A DNA stretch of 64,000 nt. It comes from Candidatus Uabimicrobium amorphum (GTDB lineage Bacteria; Planctomycetota; Uabimicrobiia; Uabimicrobiales; Uabimicrobiaceae). Below the pieces are notes generated by a model. That model made no database searches. It saw only the letters and a list, made by a program, of their open reading frames with translations, and had not been told where the DNA came from. Position 1 is the first letter of the stretch, and each line of letters opens with the position of its first letter. The stretch spans positions 4,092,001-4,156,000 of the forward strand of contig NZ_AP019860.1 in assembly GCF_009002475.1 (NCBI RefSeq). The letters run 5' to 3'. Below are positions 36,198-45,332 of the stretch, in pieces. The position numbers and the translations under genes were made by a program.

Positions 36198-39100
36198 CTA
36201 AAACTGTAATAACAAAATATCCAACGCATGTGTCAAAACTACCATTTGCGAAAAATCGCGACTTATGTCCTTGGCGAAAAAGGAATGTCCATTGAATATC
36301 TTTATCGGGTACACCGATGATTCTTTTTGATACGACGGACGTACAACAAAAATATTTTTATTGGTAATGGCCCAATACAATTTTTGCTTACCATCATATA
36401 GAACTTTTTCAATAGGGTGTGACAAATATATGGATTCTGAGGTATTTTTTTGCCAATCAAACAACCATAATCTCCCACTTTTTGTTCCGACAGCTAGGTG
36501 ATCTCCCACAATTTGTGCTGTTTGTAAAGGTAGTTTTCCGGCATGAGCGATTTCAGGCAACGTGGGTGTCAAACGGTGTATCGACAATTGTTTGGCGACA
36601 TTCACCACAAACTCTCCACTAACAATAGCACTATGTCGATGAAGTGAAACCCCCTGCGAAAAAGTAAAAGACTTACGCTTTATTTTTTTCGAGGAGTTGA
36701 TTTCGTAACCATCAATAGCATTTTTGACATCATTCACGAGCAAAATCCAATTGTGTTTTGGGTGAAATCCTAAACAAGGCCTCTGTGTATTTTCCGAGAA
36801 CACCTCTTTTCGCGTGTGTGTATCCCATACGTAAATGTAATTTTTCGTCTGACACAACAAAAAATCTCCATCGCTAGAAAACGAAAAATGTCGTAATTCG
36901 TTTTGCTCCCATGTCATTTTTTTAAGGGGAAGAACCCCATGCTCACCACTAGCAACACCCCATAAAACCACTACATTGAAAATATAACACCCCACAAATC
37001 GCCTTTTCGGACCAAAGAGTAAACGAAAACACGCGTGCTGTTCAAAGTCATCGTTGTTTTTTAGGCTTTCCATCGTTTCATAAACGACTCTCATGCGCGA
37101 TAAGTTTTGTTGTACCACTGTAAATGGCAATTTTTTTATGAGTCCAGGTTGCAATGCGTAATAAGTTCTCGATCTATTCTGCTGTAGGGCCAACAAGTAC
37201 TTTTGAGGATGAAAGGCAAGCTGTAGTCTCGTGTCTTCTTCAACAACAAAAGGTAATTTCAAAACAACTCTTAGTGATTGTGCGTCCCACACCAAAATAT
37301 ATCCATTTTCGCCAGCAGCGGCAATAAATCTACCGTCATAACTCCAGCATAGTGCCGCAATATTCATATTGTGTTTAATATGAGTTGTCTTATGTGTACT
37401 TTTAATATAAATCGTAGATCCTATTGCATAAGCGAGTTTATTGCTGTCGGGGGAAAAACACACTGCGCGACAGTTTTGTACCACGATATGACGTTTTTTG
37501 CTTTTGTTTTTACAATCCCAAATGGCAATTTTTTTCTTAGTACATATCGCGATTTCTTTGCCGTCGGGACGAAATTGGCTACCATAGCTATTTTCATTGC
37601 CATCATTAAACGAGCCATACATCGTTAATGACGGAACATCAAAGATCGCGCTATTTTTTTGGTCGGCAACAAATAAAAAACGATTACGATGATCAAAAAC
37701 AAAAGCACTGACAGGTAGATTTTGCGAGCGATACATGGTTGTGGTGATCGTATTTTTGATACTGTCCCATAACTTAATATTCCCCTTAATGTCTATGCTA
37801 GCACAAAAACGATCGTTTTTACTTGTCGCAGCATAAACAACTTTTGCTGAATGCTCTATTATTGTTATAGTGCCGCCATTTTTGTCCATCACAATGATAC
37901 GACGTGGATTTGCGAGCGCAATATTATATTTCCATGAAACATTGCTGCTAACAGCCATAAGACGGGTTGGTAAAGAATATTTGCTCACACGGTACAGCTG
38001 AGGATCGATACTATATTTTTGCAAAATTTGACAATCACTATGTAAATTTGTTGTCCGCGCTTTTATTTTGGCAATTTTACTAGGCACTTCGTTCAAATCG
38101 GCAAAAGAATAAGACATTTCATTGGCAACATAGGGATAGCGTTTTTGAAAAGATTGCAATTGCTCTAATGTGAACGTAACATCGCGAGACATTGCGGTGA
38201 CACTCTCCGTAATCTCTTTAACAGACAGCAAATCGTTGCGTGCTTTTTCGAGGGTTAGCTTTGCTTTGTTGTATTCACGGCGTTCTTGCCATACCTGACT
38301 CATCTCCATTTCCACCTGCGCTTTTTGCAAAGAGACTTCCATTAATCGAACCGTCGTTTGGTAATCGCGAACTACTTTTTGCGCATGGTTAGACATTTGC
38401 CAGTACTCTTTCGAAACCGACGACCTATATCTTTGGTAAATCATCAAACTTGTCATCATGATCAATATCAATGTCACCAAAAATGCGGTACTTGCCATAA
38501 TTTTATGGCGTTGAATCCACTTCCAAGCGTCGAAGAAAACAGTCCGAGGACGCGCCTGAATAGATTTGCCATCCATAAAATTTTGTAATTCTTGTGCAAA
38601 TTCGGCGGCGGTCGTATAGCGTACGGATTTTTCTTTCTCCAATGCTTTTAAACAAATCGCTTCTAGATCCCTTGGTACTCTCTTGTTGACAGAGGTGGGT
38701 GGCAAGAGATTTTTGTTCAATATATTGTGTAAAATCGCATGAATATTGTTGCCTTCAAAAGGGCATTTCCCAGTGAGTAATTCGTATAAAATAACTCCCA
38801 AAGCATAGACGTCACTGCTACTGTCGACGAGTTTTGTGTTACCTGTCGCTTGCTCTGGAGACATGTATTGCGGTGTACCGATTAGCATTCCACTTTGCGA
38901 GAGTTGACTTTGGTCCTCTACTTGCCGTGCTAGACCAAAATCCATAATGTGCGGTTGTTGTTCCTCGTCGAGTAAGATATTCGAAGGCTTTAAATCACGG
39001 TGAATGATGCCATTTTGATGCGCATATTCAATCGCCTGCGCCACCTTTATCATCACTTGTACGCAGCGACGTATCGAACGACGTTTCTCCTTGAGAATAT

Positions 39101-39497
39101 AAGCTTTGAGTTCTTGGCCAACAATGAGCTCCATCGTAAAAAAATACGTATCGTCCTCATAGCCTATATCAAAAATTTTCACAATCGAAGGGTGAGATAG
39201 TTTGGCAAGTGTTTTCGTTTCTTTTACAAAACGTTTGTTGTGATGTGATTTCAATAACGTTTTCAGCGCTACAACTCTTCTTAGTTCGGTATCATAAGCT
39301 TCATATACTCTTCCCATACCACCTTTGCCCAATTCTGACCTAATTTTATAACGACCGATTTGGCTAGGAGTCTTGAGCAAATCAGCGGTCGCAAGTTCTG
39401 AGCTATTTTCCAATACCTCAGAAAAATCCGATTGTTGCGCTTGCTCTTGGCTATCTTGTGGTGATATAGCAAAAGGATTTAGGTATTCATCAGACAT
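36198..39497 (-). CDS. Membrane Ser/Thr protein kinase with WD40-type C-terminal region
   Basis: 1099 aa from ATG at 39497, which has AAAGG seven bases upstream; a GTG six bases earlier overlaps the preceding stop. The kinase domain (~47-310) has LGKGGMGRVYE, lysine near K79, HRDLKPSN, DFGLA and SPEQA, all intact. A transmembrane helix (STAFLVTLILIMMTSLMIY) and a coiled-coil segment (~375-450) follow. The C-terminal ~600 residues are degenerate beta-propeller repeats (FSPDSNKLAYA, WSYDGRFIAAAG, LAFHPQKYLLAL). The sigma factor gene immediately upstream ends 2 bases before its start, so the kinase and sigma factor form a two-gene unit. Confidence 0.9.
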   Translation of the reverse strand: MSDEYLNPFAISPQDSQEQAQQSDFSEVLENSSELATADLLKTPSQIGRYKIRSELGKGGMGRVYEAYDTELRRVVALKTLLKSHHNKRFVKETKTLAKLSHPSIVKIFDIGYEDDTYFFTMELIVGQELKAYILKEKRRSIRRCVQVMIKVAQAIEYAHQNGIIHRDLKPSNILLDEEQQPHIMDFGLARQVEDQSQLSQSGMLIGTPQYMSPEQATGNTKLVDSSSDVYALGVILYELLTGKCPFEGNNIHAILHNILNKNLLPPTSVNKRVPRDLEAICLKALEKEKSVRYTTAAEFAQELQNFMDGKSIQARPRTVFFDAWKWIQRHKIMASTAFLVTLILIMMTSLMIYQRYRSSVSKEYWQMSNHAQKVVRDYQTTVRLMEVSLQKAQVEMEMSQVWQERREYNKAKLTLEKARNDLLSVKEITESVTAMSRDVTFTLEQLQSFQKRYPYVANEMSYSFADLNEVPSKIAKIKARTTNLHSDCQILQKYSIDPQLYRVSKYSLPTRLMAVSSNVSWKYNIALANPRRIIVMDKNGGTITIIEHSAKVVYAATSKNDRFCASIDIKGNIKLWDSIKNTITTTMYRSQNLPVSAFVFDHRNRFLFVADQKNSAIFDVPSLTMYGSFNDGNENSYGSQFRPDGKEIAICTKKKIAIWDCKNKSKKRHIVVQNCRAVCFSPDSNKLAYAIGSTIYIKSTHKTTHIKHNMNIAALCWSYDGRFIAAAGENGYILVWDAQSLRVVLKLPFVVEEDTRLQLAFHPQKYLLALQQNRSRTYYALQPGLIKKLPFTVVQQNLSRMRVVYETMESLKNNDDFEQHACFRLLFGPKRRFVGCYIFNVVVLWGVASGEHGVLPLKKMTWEQNELRHFSFSSDGDFLLCQTKNYIYVWDTHTRKEVFSENTQRPCLGFHPKHNWILLVNDVKNAIDGYEINSSKKIKRKSFTFSQGVSLHRHSAIVSGEFVVNVAKQLSIHRLTPTLPEIAHAGKLPLQTAQIVGDHLAVGTKSGRLWLFDWQKNTSESIYLSHPIEKVLYDGKQKLYWAITNKNIFVVRPSYQKESSVYPIKIFNGHSFFAKDISRDFSQMVVLTHALDILLLQF

Positions 39498-39499
39498 CT

Positions 39500-40231
39500 T
39501 CACACCTTTTTCAGGGAGTCAAATTCCTTGTCTACTGCGGACGCGTCACCGTACGTCAATTCCGTAATACTCATTTTCATCGACTCCAGATATTGTTCCC
39601 ACATCTTGAGCCAACGTTCTTTCGAACGTTGTCGACGTTTTTTTGCTGCTTCTAGGCTAATTTGCCACTGATCCGCAAGCTGCTGAATCGTGGGTATTTT
39701 CCCTGTGGAACGAATTGTTTCTAAGACAAACCGTTCCAACTCATCATAGGAGTTCAAATTTTTATCTGCAATAATTTCGAGTAAGTCTTTCTTTAGCAAA
39801 CGGTCAGGGACCACATCTGTGGCCGATGGTTTGGCTTCTAAAATCTCAGGATTATACGCAATTTCATGTATCTTTTGATTTTTCAAGGCATTGTTGTATT
39901 CAGCAATCGCATGTTTGACTAACTGCATGAGCACATGTCGAAACCGTACACCTTCATTGATACGATGAAAACTCCACCGCAAACCTTTTTCATACACCAG
40001 AGAAGCAACATCCTGAGCTTGGTATTCTCTGGCGCGTGGCCAATTAGACACGCGTAAAATATAATGAACAATGGCTTCGTGGTATACCTCAAAAAAATAG
40101 CGCCACTTTTCTTGGTATTTTTGCGAAGATGGATCTTTTAACGACTTGATCATCGAACTTGCTGTACTTATCTGTGACAGATACGCCACGATTTTTTTGT
40201 GGTGATGACGAATATCTTTACTTTTTTCCAT
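39500..40231 (-). CDS. Sigma-70-like (ECF-type) RNA polymerase sigma factor
   Basis: 243 aa from ATG at 40231 with GGAGG six bases upstream; the frame's first ATG lacks a site. The middle part resembles region 2 (FFEVYHEAIVHYIL... QDVASLVYEKGLR) and the C-terminal part has a helix-turn-helix (PTIQQLADQWQISLEAAKKRRQRSKE) matching region 4. It is larger than standard ECF factors, as in the group found with kinases in planctomycetes. It is co-transcribed with the WD40 kinase, which may phosphorylate it or its regulator. No anti-sigma gene is seen nearby. Confidence 0.75.
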   Translation of the reverse strand: MEKSKDIRHHHKKIVAYLSQISTASSMIKSLKDPSSQKYQEKWRYFFEVYHEAIVHYILRVSNWPRAREYQAQDVASLVYEKGLRWSFHRINEGVRFRHVLMQLVKHAIAEYNNALKNQKIHEIAYNPEILEAKPSATDVVPDRLLKKDLLEIIADKNLNSYDELERFVLETIRSTGKIPTIQQLADQWQISLEAAKKRRQRSKERWLKMWEQYLESMKMSITELTYGDASAVDKEFDSLKKV

Positions 40232-40270
40232 AAATAACCTCCACAGATAATATAACACATAAAATAATCA

Positions 40271-40418
40271 CCGCAAAACCAGAATCTACCTACAATGCAC
40301 TTTGTTATAGATAGATTTTTGTTTTGCGTTAGGTGCATCCGCCTAGGTTTGAGGGAACGGGCGGACACTAGGTCCGCCCCTACAACGCACTTTGTTATAG
40401 ATAGATTCTAGTTTGCGG
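40271..40418. repeat. Nested repeat: inverted ends, direct repeats and a gggcggac hairpin
   Basis: Outer inverted ends: ccgcaaaaccagaatcta (40271-40288) and tagattctagtttgcgg (40402-40418). A ~38-base direct repeat (tacaaYgcactttgttatag...) occurs at 40291-40329 and 40381-40418. Between them is a hairpin gggcggac/gtccgccc (40359-40379). This hairpin motif is known to recur in many bacterial genomes as a nomadic palindromic unit. Confidence 0.6.
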
Positions 40419-40538
40419 TATTGCTACATCACCGATCATCTCCAATAAATTTATCGGATTGTGTTGCTAAGTATCTCAATACTATGTATATATAGATTAC
40501 ACCCAAAATATTTTGTCTCATAAAAAAAGGATGTTGCT

Positions 40539-41333
40539 GTGAAAAAGTTTGCCAAATTACCCATCATATCTTTATTGATTTTAGTGATTCCCGCCATTGT
40601 CTTTTTATATTACGTGCGTACACAACACAATTGGATCTTTATCAGTGGAAGGGGTTATCCCATGTGGTTTACCTTGCGCAAAACAAAAACCGGAGTCCAA
40701 AAGTATCCGTATCGCTTGCGCTATGTTTCTTACAACCCTTGGCAAAGAGACAATATCGGTCTAGGTGGTATCACAGAAATGGATATACTATGCACCAACA
40801 AAAACCTCGACGTTGCGAAGGTATATGTCACAAAAAATCGCGAAGAAGTACTCAACGCCACAATTGAATCTGGAATGCTACATATTCCCGCACGCAATCG
40901 CAAAGACAAAATTACCACAGGTCCTCCATGGTTTGCCCTCGTAGACATTGTACCACAACTCCCCTTTTCCGGAGAACACACGCTACAAATTTTAGACATT
41001 GAGCCAAAAGCCAACTCTGGCATTCGTTCTCAAGAAATTGTATTAAAATACAAAAAAGAAAATGGCAAACATACTTTCTCACAGTCGCAACATCAATTTT
41101 CACTAGACGATAACCACAATATAGTGAGTTACCAACTAGATCGTCGTAAAAATTTGTATCCACTAACTTACACAACTTCACTTGAAAAAAACTTGACCAT
41201 ACAATTCTTGCGCTTTTTTCCTTATTCTATATTGTTTATACTAATCTATATAATAGCGGCAGGTTATCTATTTTTTTACGCAATTAGACTGCTGTGGAAA
41301 CGTCCGAAAAAAGAAGGCACAACAGGAGAATAA
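40539..41333 (+). CDS. Two-span membrane protein of unknown function
   Basis: 264 aa, GTG start with AAAAAGGA eight bases upstream; the nearby ATG at 40531 is out of frame. Hydrophobic helices lie at about 7-26 and 220-248. The ~190-residue part between them is predicted extracytoplasmic and beta-rich, with no recognisable motif. The C-terminal tail is basic. It is followed 2 bases later by the short-chain dehydrogenase, so they are co-transcribed. Confidence 0.65.
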   Translation: MKKFAKLPIISLLILVIPAIVFLYYVRTQHNWIFISGRGYPMWFTLRKTKTGVQKYPYRLRYVSYNPWQRDNIGLGGITEMDILCTNKNLDVAKVYVTKNREEVLNATIESGMLHIPARNRKDKITTGPPWFALVDIVPQLPFSGEHTLQILDIEPKANSGIRSQEIVLKYKKENGKHTFSQSQHQFSLDDNHNIVSYQLDRRKNLYPLTYTTSLEKNLTIQFLRFFPYSILFILIYIIAAGYLFFYAIRLLWKRPKKEGTTGE

Positions 41334-41335
41334 AC

Positions 41336-42163
41336 ATGACATTCAAAGATAAAGTGGCCATCATCACCGGTGGAGCCTCGGGAATTGGCCGTGCCATTGC
41401 CCAAGAGATGGCCAAAGAAAAAGCCATTTTAGTCATCGCAGATGTAAACATTGAACAGGCAAAACAAGTGGCCGAAAAAATTCAGGAACGTGGTGCGCAA
41501 GCCTCTGCATACGAAGTCGATGTGCGCGACGCTAACGCCGTACAGAAACTTGTGGAAGAAACCGTAGAAAAACACGGACGCCTTGACTATATGTTCAACA
41601 ATGCCGGTATTGCGATGTTAGGCGAAATGGATGAACTCACCATCGAACAATTTGATCGCATATTTGATGTAAATGTGCGTGGGGTAATGTATGGAATACA
41701 TGCCGCGTGTGCGGTGATGAAAAAACAAGGATATGGACACATTGTCAATACCGCATCTGTTGCAGGACTCATCACCGCTCCGCAAATTGGCGCGTACTGC
41801 GGAACAAAGCATGCGGTGGTAGGACTTTCTCAATCTCTACGCATCACCGCCAAGCCTTATGGCATAAAAGTAAGTGCTGTATGCCCAGGATTTGTCGAGA
41901 CCGCCATAGCAGATTCTATGGAAATTGCCAATGAAGAGAAATACATTGAGCGCAGTGAAATTATAGGTTCAAACCCAATAAAACATTGTCCAGTAGACAA
42001 AGCGGCGCGTACAATCATCAAAGGTGTAAAGCGCAACAAAGCTGTGATTGTTGTCACTCTTCATGCGCACATTTTATGGCGCTTATTCCGCTTTTTTCCA
42101 TGGTTGGCTTCTATGATTATCGGTAATATGTACCATAAGCAAGAAAAATCGATTCGCAAATAG
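41336..42163 (+). CDS. Short-chain dehydrogenase/reductase
   Basis: 275 aa from MTFKDKVAIITGG with AGGAG upstream; an earlier in-frame ATG overlaps the preceding gene. Cofactor motif TGGASGIG at residues 10-17, N-N-A-G near residue 88, catalytic Ser in N-T-A-S-V-A-G near residue 141, and Y-x-x-x-K in YCGTKHA near 154. D at the end of strand 2 (IADVN) suggests NAD(H) preference. The substrate is unknown. A hydrophobic C-terminal segment (LWRLFRFFPWLASMI) could touch the membrane. Confidence 0.9.
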   Translation: MTFKDKVAIITGGASGIGRAIAQEMAKEKAILVIADVNIEQAKQVAEKIQERGAQASAYEVDVRDANAVQKLVEETVEKHGRLDYMFNNAGIAMLGEMDELTIEQFDRIFDVNVRGVMYGIHAACAVMKKQGYGHIVNTASVAGLITAPQIGAYCGTKHAVVGLSQSLRITAKPYGIKVSAVCPGFVETAIADSMEIANEEKYIERSEIIGSNPIKHCPVDKAARTIIKGVKRNKAVIVVTLHAHILWRLFRFFPWLASMIIGNMYHKQEKSIRK

Positions 42164-42289
42164 ATGTTGGTATGTGCTGTTTACCCAGTTGTCATCACTG
42201 TGGAAGCAGGAATGACAACTAGGCTAATTTTTGTAGTTCCATACACCCCGTTTATACGCGTAAACGATTCAGGCATGTGCATTGGTAAC

Positions 42290-42802
42290 TCATTTTTTCT
42301 GCTTGCGATAACTCATGATAAAACTTTTGCCGCCGCTTTTCTCTTTGCCTGATGGCAGTACACAATGCTCCCAACTCCATCTAGAAGAGCCCGACATCAA
42401 ATATGCATCACCTGTGGATAACTCTACTTTGTAAACTTCAGCATCGGGGTCGCGTCGAAAACCAATCAAACGTTTTTCCGAAAGTGTGATGACCAATATA
42501 TCTTTACCGTGACGTTTGTTGTCGATGTGCCACTTAAAGTTGGAAGATAATTCTCCAATCCAATCACAAACGCGATATTGATTCGGCACTTCTGGAAAAA
42601 TGTAGTATTTACGAAAAATTTTTGTACCGTATTCGATCATCCACTCATCTGGTTTTTGCGCCGCCTTCCCTCCAAACTCGCCAAACAAACGAAATAGTTC
42701 CATTGTTGGATTGTTCACAAACTGTGGTTGTTGTAAAATTTCATTTACTTCTTCTTCACTACAAAAGTTTCTCATAATTTTTAAACCGGGAGGGCGTTTC
42801 AT
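42290..42802 (-). CDS. 2OG-Fe(II) oxygenase-like (AlkB-type) protein
   Basis: 170 aa from ATG at 42802 (AAGGAAG six bases upstream). The metal-binding pattern H-x-D...H is visible as H-I-D-N near residue 103 and W-E-H near 148, with R in FRRDP and a C-terminal F-I-M-S-Y-R-K typical of the 2-oxoglutarate-binding end. The layout and W-E-H resemble AlkB-like dioxygenases. The N-terminal nucleotide-recognition lid is short, so the substrate is uncertain. The last ~25 bases of the gene are repeated at 43062-43090. Confidence 0.68.
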   Translation of the reverse strand: MKRPPGLKIMRNFCSEEEVNEILQQPQFVNNPTMELFRLFGEFGGKAAQKPDEWMIEYGTKIFRKYYIFPEVPNQYRVCDWIGELSSNFKWHIDNKRHGKDILVITLSEKRLIGFRRDPDAEVYKVELSTGDAYLMSGSSRWSWEHCVLPSGKEKSGGKSFIMSYRKQKK

Positions 42803-43115
42803 ACTTATCTTCCTTAACAACTGAAACCATCAAAACGCATTTTAGAACGTAGAGCTTCGATACAAAATTATCTTAATTATAACAACAAAATCACAACTAT
42901 ACACCACAAAGCGTTTCTCCATTTTATTTACGTTTGACATTTTTCCTCAAAAAACACACAAGAATATTTCAACTTCCATCACAGAACGATTACAATAGAC
43001 GCAAAACATTGTCAGCCAAATTCATTCAATGTAGAAAACAAATGTCCATTGTTATGTTCTTTGGCAACTCATTTTTTCTGTTTGCGATAGTGAAAATATA
43101 TTAGATAGGTAAAAT
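42803..43115. other. Intergenic region with duplicated gene end
   Basis: 313 bases without an ORF between divergent genes. The only structure I see is a ~27-base copy (43062-43090) of the 3' end of the oxygenase gene, in the same orientation as at 42284-42310. No clear promoter. Confidence 0.5.
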
Positions 43116-43520
43116 ATGAAAAAGATTCGAATCGAATTTTATCCAGAGTTTAAAATGAGTCCTTTGAGTTTTTGGGTACACAAAAATTTAGACGGAGAGG
43201 CATGGATATATGCGACAAAATTTGAACCAGAATTGCCACCTCCTGTACCAGGAAAAGGATACCCGATGTTAATTGTGAGTGTTTTGGGGATGGAGATTTT
43301 CTTTTCTTCTGTGGAGGAAATAGAGCATTTTTTAGATGTTTTTCAGCAAAAAAATATGCCGACATCGCTAAAGTTATCCAAATTAAGATCGGAAAATTCT
43401 GGGCCAAACCAACACTGGTTAAGTCGATTCCCTTCTCACCTAAAATCATGGTCAAAGAGACAAAAAATTATTCCTGTCGTACAACAAGGCCTACAAAAAT
43501 TTAAAGATTTGTACAATTAG
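43116..43520 (+). CDS. Hypothetical protein
   Basis: 134 aa, no signal peptide or membrane segment. It begins KIRIEFYPEFKMSPLSFW, has a proline-rich turn (ELPPPVPGKGYP) and a basic C-terminal third (LKSWSKRQKIIP). I do not recognise a family. The ORF is credible because of its codon use and start context (AGGTAAAAT ATG), but the ribosome-binding site is only fair. Confidence 0.5.
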   Translation: MKKIRIEFYPEFKMSPLSFWVHKNLDGEAWIYATKFEPELPPPVPGKGYPMLIVSVLGMEIFFSSVEEIEHFLDVFQQKNMPTSLKLSKLRSENSGPNQHWLSRFPSHLKSWSKRQKIIPVVQQGLQKFKDLYN

Positions 43521-43672
43521 CCCACCACTTCATTTCCATTTTGATTACAAAATGATTACATAATTATTATTAGAAAATGACAGAGTAGTGACGGGGAGAT
43601 TACGTAAACTTGCTACAATCTAGTAACTAGAAGCTTTATATCTATTTCAAATATAAAAATAAGGGGATTACT

Positions 43673-45202
43673 ATGCATTGTAAATGGCTTATGTTACCCA
43701 TTTTCGTCATCATTTTATCTTGTACGACAAATCCACCACAAACAGACACAGTTCATCATGAGGAAAGTAAAACAAATGCTCCACTAGTGCAATTGGTACT
43801 CAACACCAATGACGCAAAAGTCGCCAATGACAAGGCTGTTGTCGCTGATTCAGCGCCACAAAATATACAAAATGATCTCGTCCAAGATTCTGATAAGTTA
43901 AAAATCGAAGCTTTATTGGTTCAACCTGTTCTTAAAGCAGGGCAAAAACAAACGGCTTATATCAAGGTTGGGCTAACAGGCTTTCCCATGACCGAACAAA
44001 AACGCATTGCAGCAAACGTCGCGATTGTTCTTGATAGATCGGGTTCCATGTCCGGTGAGAAAATGCGTAAGGCACGCGAAGCAGCGGTGATTGCTGTGCA
44101 GTGCTTAAATGAAAATGACATTGTTTCCATCATTGCATACGACAATAATGCTCGTGTCATTGTCCCGGCAACAAAAGCAGTGGAAAAAGAATACATCATA
44201 AACCAAATTGGCGGTATATACGCTGATGGTGGTACGGCTCTTTATGCTGGCGTACAAAAAGGTGCAAAACAAGTACGAAAGTTTTTTAGTAAAAATAAAG
44301 TCAACCGTGTTATTTTGTTATCAGATGGTCAGGCAAATGTCGGACCGCGAACACCTCACGATCTAAGTATCTTAGGCGAGGAACTTGTAGAAGAAGGTAT
44401 TTCGGTGACTACTATTGGATTGGGACTAGATTACAACGAGGACCTCATGGTGAAACTTGCGCGAAGTAGCAATGGAAATCGTTACTTTGCACGAACAGCA
44501 CAACAACTCAATACTATTTTTGAACAAGAATTTAGTGATGTGTTGTCTGTTGTTGCCCAAGAAGTTGTCATTAACATCCACTGCGCAGAGGGTGTACGTC
44601 CTATTCGCAGCCTTAACCGCGACCCGATGATTAAAGGACAAGATATAACATTGTATTTAAATCAAATATATAGCCAACAGGAAAAATACTTTATTTGCGA
44701 GGTGGAAATTCCGGCGACAGCGGTGGGTGACACGCGTAGAGTTGCTCAAGTCGATGTTTCTTACGCCAATATGAAAACATCTGTAACAGACAGGCAATCC
44801 AACTTCTTAACAGCGCGTTTTTCCGAGTCAGAGGAAGAAATAAAAAAGGCGACACACAAGGAAGCAATGAGCAATGCACTACTACAAATTGCCGTGAAAC
44901 AAAATCGTACAGCGATAGAATTACGCGACAAAGGCGAAGTTTCTCAAGCTAGAGAAATTTTACGCAACAATGCGGAAAAACTACGCGAATACGCCGAGGA
45001 ATACGACTCTTCTTTATTGGACGACTATGCCGATTCCAGTGGCGATTTTGCGGATAGCGTCGGTGATGATGCATCGTGGGAAGAAGATCGCAAGGAATTG
45101 TTAGACCAAAGTGAATCTTTGGAAGACAATCAAGACAATGATTTATTTGGTGATCCAGACGATAATTTAGAAAGTGATCCATCTGTGGATAGCGATTCAT
45201 AA
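43673..45202 (+). CDS. VWA-domain lipoprotein
   Basis: 509 aa. Lipoprotein signal with lipobox I-L-S-C (Cys 17). A ~75-residue linker leads to a von Willebrand A domain with complete MIDAS D-R-S-G-S (VLDRSGSMSGEKM near residue 122), G-G-T-A-L and L-L-S-D-G. After it comes a beta-domain and a C-terminal tail of ~70 residues that is extremely acidic (D/E/S). It is similar in plan to the cytosolic VWA protein at 48456. AAGGGG is the ribosome-binding site. Probably a surface or periplasmic binding protein; the acidic tail may bind Ca2+. Confidence 0.85.
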   Translation: MHCKWLMLPIFVIILSCTTNPPQTDTVHHEESKTNAPLVQLVLNTNDAKVANDKAVVADSAPQNIQNDLVQDSDKLKIEALLVQPVLKAGQKQTAYIKVGLTGFPMTEQKRIAANVAIVLDRSGSMSGEKMRKAREAAVIAVQCLNENDIVSIIAYDNNARVIVPATKAVEKEYIINQIGGIYADGGTALYAGVQKGAKQVRKFFSKNKVNRVILLSDGQANVGPRTPHDLSILGEELVEEGISVTTIGLGLDYNEDLMVKLARSSNGNRYFARTAQQLNTIFEQEFSDVLSVVAQEVVINIHCAEGVRPIRSLNRDPMIKGQDITLYLNQIYSQQEKYFICEVEIPATAVGDTRRVAQVDVSYANMKTSVTDRQSNFLTARFSESEEEIKKATHKEAMSNALLQIAVKQNRTAIELRDKGEVSQAREILRNNAEKLREYAEEYDSSLLDDYADSSGDFADSVGDDASWEEDRKELLDQSESLEDNQDNDLFGDPDDNLESDPSVDSDS

Positions 45203-45229
45203 ACAACACTGAAGTAATATATAAAGAAC

Positions 45230-45308
45230 ATCGTTTACACTCACGATGATCGCAAAACGTTTATCGTTATGCGATATACAAACGTCGAAAATCGTGAGCG
45301 TGAACGAT
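45230..45308. repeat. Nested 79-base inverted repeat between convergent genes
   Basis: Outer arms atcgtttacactcacgat (45230-45247) and atcgtgagcgtgaacgat (45291-45308) pair 16 of 18, with the two mismatches being wobble-type in one strand. An inner stem (atcgca/tgcgat around ttta) sits inside. It may be a bidirectional terminator or a structured RNA; no T-tract follows. Confidence 0.5.
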
Positions 45309-45332
45309 ACATCTACGGTTGCAGACCTAAAA

